The notes beneath the pieces were generated by a model, which did not search any database, had not been told where the DNA came from, and was given only the letters and a program-made list of their open reading frames with translations. Source: an uncultured Bacteroidales bacterium (GTDB lineage: Bacteria; Bacteroidota; Bacteroidia; Bacteroidales; UBA932). From it: a stretch of DNA of 64,000 nucleotides. The stretch is from NCBI GenBank assembly GCA_944323805.1, contig CALUTW010000008.1, forward strand, positions 43,370 to 107,369, written 5' to 3'. Numbering within the stretch: position 1 is the first letter of the stretch; each line of letters starts with the position of its first letter. The position numbers and the translations under genes are program-made. Shown piece after piece: positions 43,526 to 52,327 of this stretch.

Positions 43526-45231
43526 CTGTTCATCTCCGACTTCCTCTGCCTGATTTTCTCGTCAAGACCTTCAATCTCCCCGTCATTCCTGGCCTGGGCC
43601 TGCATCCAGTATACAAAAGCCAGGTCATATTCCTTCAATGCATACAGGACTTCCGCATAATGATCGAGGATTACGGCGCTGTCTTTCCCGCCATAGAGCA
43701 TCGCATGCTTGAAGAACGGCTTCGCCTCGAGCGGCTTGCCCTGAAGATAGAGAATCCAGCCGAACGTATCGAGATACGTAGGATTGTCAGGCTCCTGCTC
43801 CACGGTAATCTTGCTCATCGCATATGCCTTCTTCAGCTGCTTTCCCTCCATGCTGAGGAAATATGCATAGTTGTTGAGCACCGGGACATACCGTGGGTTG
43901 ATGCCCAATGCCTTGTCGTACGCCTGATATGCCTTCTTGTTCTCTCCGAGCTGATGGTACATGTCCCCCATGGTGGTATATGCATTCAGTGTCTTCAGGC
44001 TATCCCCCTTGCATACTGCCAGGACCGTATCGCAGATGCCCAGCACTTTCCTGTAGTCCCCGAGATTGTAGTCGGCCAGACTCGCCATCTCGAGAAAGGC
44101 GGGCTCGGACGGGAATTTCCTGTAGGCTTTCCGCCCCTCGGAAGAAAGCTCTGTCCAGCTGTGGGTATACATGAGCAGCTCGACATAGTTTGCCGTGGCC
44201 GACAGACTCTCAGGATACAGCCTCATATTCTCCTGGAAATATCCTGAAGCCTCCTGCGCCCTGCCGGTCCCGTAATAATATATGCCGGCAGCCATCAGTA
44301 TGGAACTGTCCTTGGGATGGACCGAGATGCAGTCGGTCATGAGTGAATCCAGCTCTGTCGAAAAGGTCTTGAGAAACATCGGGTCGGCACGGCGGAACAG
44401 ATTCGTAAGGTAATCCCCCTTGCCTTCCGGAGATATCTCCCGGGACCTGATGAACCTCCTCACGAGCGGGAAATATTCGTCATAACGCCTTGTCACACGG
44501 AACGTCTCGGCCTTGCCGAGAATTGCCGGGGCATAATCCGGAGAGAGGGACAGGGCTTCATCATATGACTTCAACGCCAGGGAGTCATTATACATGGACA
44601 TCTGATAGTCTCCGAGAATCGAGAGCACCTGCGGAGATGGATTCTCCCTGCTGAAACTTGCCAGGGACCCGTATGCCTCTTCATATCTGCCAAGCCTTCT
44701 CAAAAGGTCGAACCGTGTCAGGGCGACAGCTTCATCAGCCCCGAAAAGGGTCTCGATCTGCGTAAGTGTTCCGAGGGCCTTTTCCGTCTGCCCCTGTGAC
44801 ATATAAAGCTCTATCAGGCTGTAGTAGAGCTCGTTTTTCTTCGGGAAGTCCTTCAGGAGCTCCTCGAACATCGCGGCTGTGAGCTCTTTCCTGTCCGTGG
44901 CAGAGTACAGCATCGCAAGCCTGTAACGGTACCAGTAATTGCCAGGGTCAAGCCTGACGGCCTCGGCAAGTTCATGCTCAGCCGCATCCATGTGATTCAG
45001 GCAGAACTCCGTAAGGCCGAGATAGTAGTGGGCGGCATCGTTCTCCGGTGCAGTGGCAATTATGCTCCGCAGGATGGCGGATGCACTGTCGAAATCCCTG
45101 GCACTGTATTTCTCCACAGCCTCGGCTATCCTGTTCTCAATTATCCGCTCCCTATTGCCCTGGGCATACGAATCGATTGACAACAAGAAAGTTATGACAA
45201 ATATGGAAATTATGGCGGATACCTTCTTCAT
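43522..45231 (-). CDS. Exported TPR-repeat protein
   Basis: A 569-residue protein with a signal peptide (MKKVSAIISIFVITFLLSIDSYAQ) and at least ten TPR units (DAAHYYLGLTEFCLNHMDAAEHELAEAVRLDP, SALDYAPAI-type helices and others). TPR arrays act as protein-interaction scaffolds. It is cotranscribed with the EnvC-like gene, suggesting a joint role in cell-envelope or division complexes. The box TATTTTTG at 45282-45289 drives it; an in-frame ATG at 45243 is an alternative start. Confidence 0.85.
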   Translation of the reverse strand: MKKVSAIISIFVITFLLSIDSYAQGNRERIIENRIAEAVEKYSARDFDSASAILRSIIATAPENDAAHYYLGLTEFCLNHMDAAEHELAEAVRLDPGNYWYRYRLAMLYSATDRKELTAAMFEELLKDFPKKNELYYSLIELYMSQGQTEKALGTLTQIETLFGADEAVALTRFDLLRRLGRYEEAYGSLASFSRENPSPQVLSILGDYQMSMYNDSLALKSYDEALSLSPDYAPAILGKAETFRVTRRYDEYFPLVRRFIRSREISPEGKGDYLTNLFRRADPMFLKTFSTELDSLMTDCISVHPKDSSILMAAGIYYYGTGRAQEASGYFQENMRLYPESLSATANYVELLMYTHSWTELSSEGRKAYRKFPSEPAFLEMASLADYNLGDYRKVLGICDTVLAVCKGDSLKTLNAYTTMGDMYHQLGENKKAYQAYDKALGINPRYVPVLNNYAYFLSMEGKQLKKAYAMSKITVEQEPDNPTYLDTFGWILYLQGKPLEAKPFFKHAMLYGGKDSAVILDHYAEVLYALKEYDLAFVYWMQAQARNDGEIEGLDEKIRQRKSEMNR

Positions 45232-45281
45232 CTTGATAATCATATATTCCGGCATTTTTGAAGTTGAAGCCGGATGAATTG

Positions 45282-45310
45282 CAAAAATAGTACAAAATCT
45301 CGTATATTTG
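45282..45310. promoter_or_regulatory. Divergent promoters for the TPR and sigma-factor genes
   Basis: TATTTTTG on the minus strand (45282-45289) faces away from TATATTTG on the plus strand (45303-45310), 13 bases apart. Confidence 0.65.
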
Positions 45311-45382
45311 CAGGACGCGTCTGAAAGATTTTGGTAACTGTGCAACATTCTGCATATCTGTTGCATCTTTTATTTCGCGGTT

Positions 45383-45961
45383 GTGTATAAGAAACCTGTA
45401 ACTGGAGACTGTACTGTGACCGGAGCCTCAGAGCAAGAACTGATTGATCTGTGCATAAAGGGAGACAGGATGGCTCAGAGGGCTCTTTATGACCGTCTGG
45501 CATCCCGCATGCTCTCCCTGTGCCTGAGATATGTAGGGGACAGGACAACGGCAGAGGACATAATGCAGGAAGGTTTCGTCACACTGTTTACCAGACTGGA
45601 CAGTTTCAGGGGACACGGCTCCTTTGAAGGGTGGGCACGGAAGATCTTTGTCAACACCGCACTCATGTATCTCCGTAAGAAGGATGCCCTGAAAATGAGC
45701 GACGACATCGATGTTGCGCGCAACCTCAGCACGGACATGGCGTCACAGATGGAAGACATCGGATATCTGGAGCTGATGAAGCTCATCACATCCCTTCCTG
45801 CAGGGTTCAGGACAGTATTCAACATGTACGTGATAGAAGGATACTCGCACAAGGAGATTGCCGAGATGCTGGACATTTCAGAGATAACTTCGAGGTCCCA
45901 GCTGAGCAGGGCAAGGACATGGCTGCAGAACAAGATAAGAGCAAACAGAAAAGATGCGTGA
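45383..45961 (+). CDS. ECF-type RNA polymerase sigma factor (second in window)
   Basis: A 192-residue sigma-70 family protein. Region 2 holds RYVGDRTTAEDIMQEGFVTLF and FEGWARKIFVNTALMYLRKK; region 4 holds LPAGFRTVFNMYVIEGYSHKEIAEML and the helix SEITSRSQLSRARTWLQNKI. It is translationally coupled to the downstream anti-sigma/barrel fusion (8-base overlap). No ATG precedes region 1, so a GTG at 45383 (or 45416) must be the start. Confidence 0.9.
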   Translation: MYKKPVTGDCTVTGASEQELIDLCIKGDRMAQRALYDRLASRMLSLCLRYVGDRTTAEDIMQEGFVTLFTRLDSFRGHGSFEGWARKIFVNTALMYLRKKDALKMSDDIDVARNLSTDMASQMEDIGYLELMKLITSLPAGFRTVFNMYVIEGYSHKEIAEMLDISEITSRSQLSRARTWLQNKIRANRKDA

Positions 45962-47222
45962 TTACGACGACATACAGTTCGACCTTAAGATCCGTTCAAT
46001 AGCGGAAAGCGGCGAGGAGGAGGTTCCGTCCCGGATATGGGAAGGAATCGAGTCAAGGCTTGACGCTGCCGGAAAGACAGGGCCGGCAGGAAAGGCCTGG
46101 ACAGGGAAAAGGCTGCATGTCATGCCTTGGCTGTCCGTTGCAGGCCTTGCCGCTGCATTGACTGCAGCTGCAGTCGTCTTCTCATGGACGCGGGACGTGA
46201 CTCCGGGAGACAGCACAGGGTCTCTGGCATACGGCAGTACTGACATAGACATCATACGGTCCGTTCCGGCAGGAATCCTGGCGGAAGCGTCGATGCCTGG
46301 CCCGGAAGCCATGCCTTATACCGTTGCTGAAATGCCTTTGTCACGGAATACAGCGATGGATGCCGGCCAGGCTACCCCTTCCCATACAGGACTTGGCCAT
46401 GAGACTGAGACCGGACAGGACCATGAGACTGACCATCCGCACAATGCAGTGCAGCCGATATCCGCAGACACACGTCATACGGACGGACAGTCATCGCGGC
46501 ACAACAGCGGCAGCCCTGCCGGAGAGCCGGATGCATCTGCATGGACAGACAACGGATTCCCTGAAGACGAAGTAAAGGATGCGCACAGGACTGAAGTGGC
46601 CCTGAATATCTTCGGCAATGCACTGAGCAACAAGAATGACGGGGACGGAGGGCCTTCCGGACCGATGAGAAGTCCGGGAATCAATCCTGTAAACCAGCTC
46701 CACGAGGAGAATTCCGTCTCTTTCGGCATCCCGCTCTCCTTCGGAGTCGGAGTGAAGATCTCATTTACCCCGAAATGGGCCCTGAGCGCAGGGGTAAACT
46801 ATTCATTACTGACAAGGACGCTGTCCGGAACTTATTATGACGGGAACGGTGTCGCATATTCCGACCCTGACATCCGCAACAGCCAGCATTATATCGGAAT
46901 CCCCGTAAATGTGTATTACAACATATTCAAAGGCGATTTTGCAGATGTATATGCCTATGCTGGAGGCACAGTGGAGAAATGCGTCTCTGACAGATATCTC
47001 ATAGATGCCGGGGGTACGGCCGTGAACTACCATGGGAAAAGCAGGGGCGTACAGCTTTCCGCAGACATAGGCATAGGAGTCGAATTCACCGTAGCCGACC
47101 GTCTTGGACTGTACATAGACCCAAGCCTGCGATACTACTTCAAGAGCGCCCAGCCAAAGAGCCTGAGGACCGTCCAGCCGCTGATGTTCGGCTTTGAAGC
47201 AGGATTACGCGTAAGGCTCTGA
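45954..47222 (+). CDS. Anti-sigma-like N-terminus fused to an outer-membrane beta-barrel-like domain
   Basis: A 422-residue protein. Residues 1-55 are charged and cytoplasmic-looking (FDLKIRSIAESGEEEVPSRIWEGIE, like the PSxIW... helix of Bacteroidetes anti-sigma factors). One transmembrane helix is at about 56-78. A Ser/His/Gly-rich linker spans about 90-240. From about 245 a beta-rich domain (SFGIPLSFGVGVKISFTPKWALSAGVNYSLL...) ends in the aromatic barrel-like C-terminus FEAGLRVRL. It is coupled to the sigma gene, so the N-terminus most likely holds that sigma factor. How the barrel is placed relative to the inner-membrane helix is unclear. Confidence 0.72.
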   Translation: MRDYDDIQFDLKIRSIAESGEEEVPSRIWEGIESRLDAAGKTGPAGKAWTGKRLHVMPWLSVAGLAAALTAAAVVFSWTRDVTPGDSTGSLAYGSTDIDIIRSVPAGILAEASMPGPEAMPYTVAEMPLSRNTAMDAGQATPSHTGLGHETETGQDHETDHPHNAVQPISADTRHTDGQSSRHNSGSPAGEPDASAWTDNGFPEDEVKDAHRTEVALNIFGNALSNKNDGDGGPSGPMRSPGINPVNQLHEENSVSFGIPLSFGVGVKISFTPKWALSAGVNYSLLTRTLSGTYYDGNGVAYSDPDIRNSQHYIGIPVNVYYNIFKGDFADVYAYAGGTVEKCVSDRYLIDAGGTAVNYHGKSRGVQLSADIGIGVEFTVADRLGLYIDPSLRYYFKSAQPKSLRTVQPLMFGFEAGLRVRL

Positions 47223-47233
47223 CAGCACTGACA

Positions 47234-47989
47234 TCATTTATCAGCCCCTATAATCCGTCTGGCAAGGACATTCGCGCCTACAAATGTCCTGAGTTCCTGA
47301 CATCCTGTATCCAGGATCGAGTGCCTGTCCCCCTCCCACAATATCGAACCGTCGTGTATGAAATCTATCTTGTCGCCTATCTCCAGGATTGAGTTCATGT
47401 CATGGGTATTGATTACCGTCGTGATGGCGTACTCTTCGGTTATTCCATGTATCAGCTTGTCGATGAGACCTGACGTATAAGGGTCAAGCCCGGAGTTCGG
47501 CTCATCGCAGAACAGATAGTCCGGATTCATTGCAATAGCCCTGGCTATCCCGACACGCTTCTGCATTCCACCGCTCAGCTCGCTCGGATACTTGTCATCG
47601 GCCCCCTTCACATTGACCCTGTCGAGACAGAACCTTGCCCGCTCGATCTTCTGGTCTTCAGTCCAGTCCGTAAAGAAATTCATAGGGAACATCACGTTGC
47701 CGAGCACCGTCTCGAAATCAAAGAGGGCACTGCCCTGAAAGAGCACCCCGATATTCTGCCTGAGGGCGGATTTCTCCTCATATCCCATATCCGACAGCTT
47801 CCTGCCGCTGTACCATATGTCACCCGAGTCAGGCTCGAGAAGCCCTATGAGATTCTTTAGCAGGACAGTCTTGCCGGAGCCGCTCGCACCGATTATCATA
47901 TTGCACTTGCCCGGCAGGAAATCAATGCTTATATCCTTAAGGACCTGGAGACTTCCGAAACTCTTGCTCAGATGTTCAACTTTAATCAT
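47234..47989 (-). CDS. mlaF: ABC transporter ATP-binding protein, MlaF-like
   Basis: A 251-residue ATPase: Walker A GASGSGKT, Q-loop GVLFQGSALFDFETVLGNVMF, signature LSGGMQKRVGIARAIAMNP and Walker B YLFCDEPNSGLDP. FQGSALFDFETVLGNV and the PNSGLDP loop mark the Mla (Ttg2A) subfamily, which moves phospholipids between inner and outer membranes. It is read after the MlaE-like permease, 19 bases apart. The MlaD/B/C genes are not in this window. Confidence 0.9.
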   Translation of the reverse strand: MIKVEHLSKSFGSLQVLKDISIDFLPGKCNMIIGASGSGKTVLLKNLIGLLEPDSGDIWYSGRKLSDMGYEEKSALRQNIGVLFQGSALFDFETVLGNVMFPMNFFTDWTEDQKIERARFCLDRVNVKGADDKYPSELSGGMQKRVGIARAIAMNPDYLFCDEPNSGLDPYTSGLIDKLIHGITEEYAITTVINTHDMNSILEIGDKIDFIHDGSILWEGDRHSILDTGCQELRTFVGANVLARRIIGADK

Positions 47990-48008
47990 ATCTTTTCCGC
48001 GTCAGTCG

Positions 48009-48755
48009 TCAATACAGCATCAGCTGTGTAACAATAAGGTCAAAAAGCAGAATCAGGATACTTGTCACGACTATCGACTTTGTACTTGAAGTCCCGACCC
48101 CGAGAGAGCCTCCGGTCGCATGATAACCGTTGTATGCAGAGATAGACGATATCAGGAAACAGAAGAGCGCCATCTTGAATCCGCTGTAGAACAGATAGAA
48201 TCCGTTATAGGCGTATTTGATTCCGGTCACGTACTTGGCCGGAGGTATGATATCTGTCATCTCCACCACGGCCCAGCCACCGAGAAGCCCGAGAGCAAGG
48301 CTAAGAAGCATCAGGAGAGGACTCAGGAATGTGGCGGACATGACCTTCGGCAGAACCAGGAAGCCGGCTGAATTGACCCCCATCATATCCATGGCGTCTA
48401 TCTGCCCCGATATCCTCATGCTCCCGATCTCTGAAGCGATGTTGGACCCCATCTTCCCGGCCAGGATCAGGGCGACGACAGTAGAGCAGAATTCCAGCAC
48501 CAGCGTCTCCCGCACCATGTAGCCGACAAGCATCCTGTCGAGCATCGGATTGGACATGTTGGATGCCGTCTGTATTACCAGTACACCTCCTATGAACACG
48601 GAGATTACGCCGACTATGATGATTGAGGACAGGATAAGCTTGTCTGTCTCTATGACAAACTGCTTCCAGAATATCTTCCACTTCTCTGGCTTGCGGAATA
48701 CCATCTTCAGAAAAAGACAATAGTCTCCGACAGATTCCAAAAATTTCCTGATCAT
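48009..48755 (-). CDS. mlaE: ABC transporter permease, MlaE-like
   Basis: A 248-residue inner-membrane permease of the MlaE family with about five helices. The family block SNPMLDRMLVGYMVRETLVLEFCSTVVALILAGKMGSNIASEIGSMRI...DAMDMMGVN is present, and the C-terminus is ATGGSLGVGTSSTKSIVVTS. With MlaF it should translocate phospholipid. A TAAATTTG box lies at 48775-48782. Confidence 0.92.
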   Translation of the reverse strand: MIRKFLESVGDYCLFLKMVFRKPEKWKIFWKQFVIETDKLILSSIIIVGVISVFIGGVLVIQTASNMSNPMLDRMLVGYMVRETLVLEFCSTVVALILAGKMGSNIASEIGSMRISGQIDAMDMMGVNSAGFLVLPKVMSATFLSPLLMLLSLALGLLGGWAVVEMTDIIPPAKYVTGIKYAYNGFYLFYSGFKMALFCFLISSISAYNGYHATGGSLGVGTSSTKSIVVTSILILLFDLIVTQLMLY

Positions 48756-48774
48756 ACCGGTCGTCTATGATATG

Positions 48775-48782
48775 CAAATTTA
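48775..48782 (-). promoter_or_regulatory. -7 box for mlaE-mlaF
   Basis: TAAATTTG on the minus strand, about 20 bases before the mlaE start. Confidence 0.5.
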
Positions 48783-48873
48783 ACCAGATTCTTACTCTTT
48801 TCTTTTCTTTTCGCCACATTTTTTTCTTTTTGCCGGTTTTTTCCTTTTTGTCTCCGGATATTCACACAAAAAA

Positions 48874-50409
48874 ATGCTTACTTACATCCATGGAGCACGA
48901 TGCATCGGAATCAAGGCTATTCCGGTCACAGTCGAAGTCGACATTGCCAGCGGCATAGGCATACACCTTGTGGGGCTTGCCGACCTTGCAGTAAAAGAAA
49001 GCCTGCTGCGTACGGTCTCCGCCCTGCAGTTCATGGGCTACAGGATTCCAGGGAAAAAGATTGTCATAAATCTGGCTCCTGCGGACATCAAGAAGAAGGG
49101 AAGCGGATATGATGTCCCAATCGCCATAGGGATAATCGCAGCATCGGGACAGGAATACCTCCCCGAAGCCGGCCGATATGTGATGATGGGGGAACTGGGG
49201 CTTGACGGAAGTATCCGGAAAGTACCCGGGGCGCTTCCCATAGTCGATGCCGCGTCTGAACTGGGATTCAAGGGATGTATCCTGCCGGAGGAATCCGCAA
49301 TGGAGGCTGTGGAGCTGGGACAGATTCCGGTCTACGGTGTGAAAGGACTTGCAGATGTGATACGGATCGTATCGGGGCTGGAATGCAATGACCTGCTCGT
49401 CCGCCGGAAGATATCGGCTGATAAATGCAGGAAAGACGGGAACATAACGGATTTTGCGGACATCATAGGCCAGGAGGGGGCAAAAAGAGGGCTGGAGATT
49501 GCTGCGGCAGGAGGGCACAATGTCATAATGATAGGTGCACCAGGCTCAGGGAAAAGCACCCTCGCAAAGGCTCTCCCTGGCATACTTCCGCCGATGGACA
49601 TCAGGGAAGCCATCCAGACCAGCAAAATATATTCTGTTGCAGGCCGTGGTAACCCGGACGGCGGGCTTATCTGGGAGAGACCTTTCAGGGCGCCTCATCT
49701 CAGCTCCTCGCTGTCCGCCATAATAGGCGGAGGGTCGGACTACATCCTTCCGGGGGAGATTTCTCTGGCACATAACGGGGTACTGTTCCTTGACGAATTC
49801 CTCGAAGCGCCCAAGAAAGTGACCGAAGCCCTGCGTGGGCCGCTCGAGGACAGGAAAGTCATCATATCAAGGCTGAAGACAAAGGTCGAGTACCCGTCAT
49901 CATTCATGCTTGTGGCTGCAACCAACCCGTGTCCGTGCGGATATTACGGGGAGAAGGACAAATGTACATGCACACCGGCCAGACGACAGGCTTACCTTTC
50001 CCGCCTGTCGGGTCCCATGATGGACCGGATAGACATACATCTGTGGCTGCATCCGGCCGAGCCGTCAAAACTCGTATCGAGGCCTCAGGCCGAACCGAGC
50101 AAGGCTATCGCAGAAAGGACAGCCGCGGCCCGGAAGATACAGAAGGAGCGTTTCGCAGCCGAAGGCATCTTCTGCAACGCGGAAATGACCATCCGGCAGA
50201 CCGGGAAATATTGCCGGCTGGACAGGGAATGCCAGGCATTCCTGAAAAAAATGATAGGCAGCATGGGATTCTCTGCAAGGGCATGCTCCAAGATCCTGAA
50301 GATAGCCAGGACAATCGCAGACCTGGACGGGTCGGAAACCATCTCTGTCCCGCACCTGTCGGAGGCTTCCGGGTACAGATTCCTGGACAAGCGGGATATC
50401 TTCGTATGA
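48874..50409 (+). CDS. YifB/ComM-family magnesium-chelatase-like AAA+ ATPase
   Basis: A 511-residue protein: N-terminal Lon-protease-like fold (VEVDIASGIGIHLVGL, YDVPIAIGIIAASGQ), a AAA+ domain with Walker A GAPGSGKSTLAKALPGILPP and Walker B FLDEF, and the zinc-knuckle-like CPCGYYGEKDKCTCT followed by LSGPMMDRIDIHL. ComM in naturally transformable bacteria is a branch-migration helicase aiding integration of donor DNA; in other species the role is open. A polypyrimidine-rich stretch precedes the gene. Confidence 0.92.
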   Translation: MLTYIHGARCIGIKAIPVTVEVDIASGIGIHLVGLADLAVKESLLRTVSALQFMGYRIPGKKIVINLAPADIKKKGSGYDVPIAIGIIAASGQEYLPEAGRYVMMGELGLDGSIRKVPGALPIVDAASELGFKGCILPEESAMEAVELGQIPVYGVKGLADVIRIVSGLECNDLLVRRKISADKCRKDGNITDFADIIGQEGAKRGLEIAAAGGHNVIMIGAPGSGKSTLAKALPGILPPMDIREAIQTSKIYSVAGRGNPDGGLIWERPFRAPHLSSSLSAIIGGGSDYILPGEISLAHNGVLFLDEFLEAPKKVTEALRGPLEDRKVIISRLKTKVEYPSSFMLVAATNPCPCGYYGEKDKCTCTPARRQAYLSRLSGPMMDRIDIHLWLHPAEPSKLVSRPQAEPSKAIAERTAAARKIQKERFAAEGIFCNAEMTIRQTGKYCRLDRECQAFLKKMIGSMGFSARACSKILKIARTIADLDGSETISVPHLSEASGYRFLDKRDIFV

Positions 50410-50478
50410 ACATCGGCAAATTTCAGGTGGACGGATGATTGTTTTGCCGAAATATGACAGACTTTCATCCGTTCTGAG

Positions 50479-50486
50479 TATTTTTG
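50479..50486 (+). promoter_or_regulatory. tsaE -7 box
   Basis: TATTTTTG about 13-22 bases before the possible tsaE starts, giving a very short leader. Confidence 0.5.
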
Positions 50487-50507
50487 CATAAAATTATCAT
50501 GACACGC

Positions 50508-50933
50508 ATGAGACAAGAGATAATAATCAGGGACCTGGCCGACCTGCAGAGGGCGGCAGATGAATTCATCTCCCGGATAGGAGACAGCAGGATCATTGCC
50601 TTTTTCGCTCCTATGGGCGCCGGCAAGACCACCTTCACGACTGCCATATGCAACAGGTTAGGTGTCAGCGATGCCGTATGCTCCCCAACATTCACAATTA
50701 TCAATGAATACCGCACAGCTGAAGGGGAACCCCTTTTCCACTTCGACTTCTACAGGATAAACAGGCTGTCGGAAGCAACCGACCTCGGTCTTGACGATTA
50801 TTTCTACAGCGGCAACCTGTGCATAATCGAATGGCCTGAAAACATTGTGGAACTCCTGCCGGAAGAGACACTCCAGGTGCATATAACCGTCAATCCGGAC
50901 CAGTCCAGGACCGTATGGTGGGAGTGTGACTGA
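50508..50933 (+). CDS. tsaE: tRNA threonylcarbamoyladenosine biosynthesis protein TsaE
   Basis: A 141-residue ATPase with the Walker A-like APMGAGKTTF, the family block SPTFTIINEYRT and DFYRINRLSEATDLGLDDYF, and IIEWPENI. It drives the t6A-forming TsaBD complex. ATG at 50508 is chosen; an ATG at 50499 would add three residues and leave almost no leader after the promoter. The convergent lipoprotein gene ends three bases away. Confidence 0.94.
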   Translation: MRQEIIIRDLADLQRAADEFISRIGDSRIIAFFAPMGAGKTTFTTAICNRLGVSDAVCSPTFTIINEYRTAEGEPLFHFDFYRINRLSEATDLGLDDYFYSGNLCIIEWPENIVELLPEETLQVHITVNPDQSRTVWWECD

Positions 50934-50935
50934 CG

Positions 50936-52174
50936 CTACCACGCAGATACGGATGTAAAATAGCCGTTGAATCCATAGGTCTCAAGCTGCCCGTCGACCA
51001 GAAGTGCAGGGAATATGTCCGCACTTCTCGGATGAAGGGCGAAATACAGATGTCCCTCTCCGGAATATCCGCATGAAGGCCCGAGAAAGATGTAGTCCTC
51101 CTCCGCACCGCCAAGGTCCAGGAAGGATGTCCGGTCGAATATGCTGAGCCGTTCCGGGTCTTGGCCGGTATCGAGCATTATATAGCTGATTTCATCCCCG
51201 TCTACATAATACTCCTGGACCTCCGTACCGGACTGATAGTTGAAATCCAGCCTGAAATTCTTCCACAGCGAACACATGGCCCCGATGATGTCGAAACATT
51301 TCTTCCCGGAAATATAGATGACAGACCCTCCGTCGTAATGGATACGGCAGTCGGAAGTCTCCCTTGCAGACCCTGCATCGACAGAATAGACACTGTCTCC
51401 CCTGTACATGACATGCCCCGGCATCCCTGCCAGCCTTGCAGTATAATATACCGTCCCGCCATGCAGCAGGATGTCATCCACACATTCCACATCCTCGCCT
51501 GTCCCGACCGGAGAAGCATTGCCGTCCCTGACTATATAATAGCGGTTTCTGACACCGTCAGATGTCGCGACTGGGTCGACATATGCAAACCAGAGCTCTC
51601 CGTTGTCGACCTCCAGCCCTGTCATCAGGTAGCCGGCTGTCTTTACCATCATCAGCTTGCCGTTCCTGCGGTATGTCCACCCGTCCCCGGTCCTGGGCAT
51701 GCCAAGGGTATAAACATCGTCGTCTATGACCTGGAAGCCGCATATGAGCTCCCTGTCGGGATAACGGAACATTTCATCTCCGTCCTTCTTTATGACGGTC
51801 TCCGATTCCGTCGAATAGTCCGTATAGAGATGTCCCCCGAAACATCTGTGCATATCGGCATCCGAAGCCACCATGTCCCTGTCATCGACATCCAGCTCCA
51901 CTATCCTCTCCCCGTCCTTCATAAGGAATACGGTACAGGCGACATAGCCATAATCGCTGTCCGCTTTCCAGTCATATCCCTCCGGATACTCCACTCCCGT
52001 CACATACAGCTCCTTAGGTCTCTCAGGCAAATGAGTGGAGCCTCCTCCTGCCGTATCCTGCACATGACCCGGTATATCGGCAGGCCTTTCCAGCTCCACC
52101 GTACCGCATCCGGCCGCCTGCACCAATATGCCTGCAACACCAATGACACATGTCAACACACATGACTTCTTCAT
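50936..52174 (-). CDS. Lipoprotein of unknown function, probable beta-propeller
   Basis: A 412-residue protein with a lipoprotein signal (MKKSCVLTCVIGVAGILVQAAGC). The mature part is acidic and rich in beta strands with repeated short units such as DGDEMFRYPDRELICGFQVIDDDVYTLG and NGELWFAYVDP, suggesting a propeller. No catalytic motif or family was recognised. It stands between the converging tsaE and ispE genes, so gene context gives no clue. The ATG at 52174 starts the signal peptide. Confidence 0.7.
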   Translation of the reverse strand: MKKSCVLTCVIGVAGILVQAAGCGTVELERPADIPGHVQDTAGGGSTHLPERPKELYVTGVEYPEGYDWKADSDYGYVACTVFLMKDGERIVELDVDDRDMVASDADMHRCFGGHLYTDYSTESETVIKKDGDEMFRYPDRELICGFQVIDDDVYTLGMPRTGDGWTYRRNGKLMMVKTAGYLMTGLEVDNGELWFAYVDPVATSDGVRNRYYIVRDGNASPVGTGEDVECVDDILLHGGTVYYTARLAGMPGHVMYRGDSVYSVDAGSARETSDCRIHYDGGSVIYISGKKCFDIIGAMCSLWKNFRLDFNYQSGTEVQEYYVDGDEISYIMLDTGQDPERLSIFDRTSFLDLGGAEEDYIFLGPSCGYSGEGHLYFALHPRSADIFPALLVDGQLETYGFNGYFTSVSAW

Positions 52175-52327
52175 CCCGACTGATTTTTGAATGCCGGAAT
52201 ATCCATGACCATACCTGATGGCAAAATAATGCAAAGCCAGGCATATCCCGAAATTTTCCGCCACAAATCCGGGAATTATGCCACAGTTTGCTTTTTTTTA
52301 AAATGATTTTCTTTTTTTGTATCCAGA

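Noticed and set aside
42308..43660. 450-codon frame antisense to the EnvC-like gene
   Set aside because: It is the shadow of a coiled-coil gene with regular codon use on the other strand, and has no promoter box or family match.
51161..52165. 334-codon frame antisense to the lipoprotein at 50936-52174
   Set aside because: The opposite frame has a lipoprotein signal and codon use like its neighbours, while this one has none.
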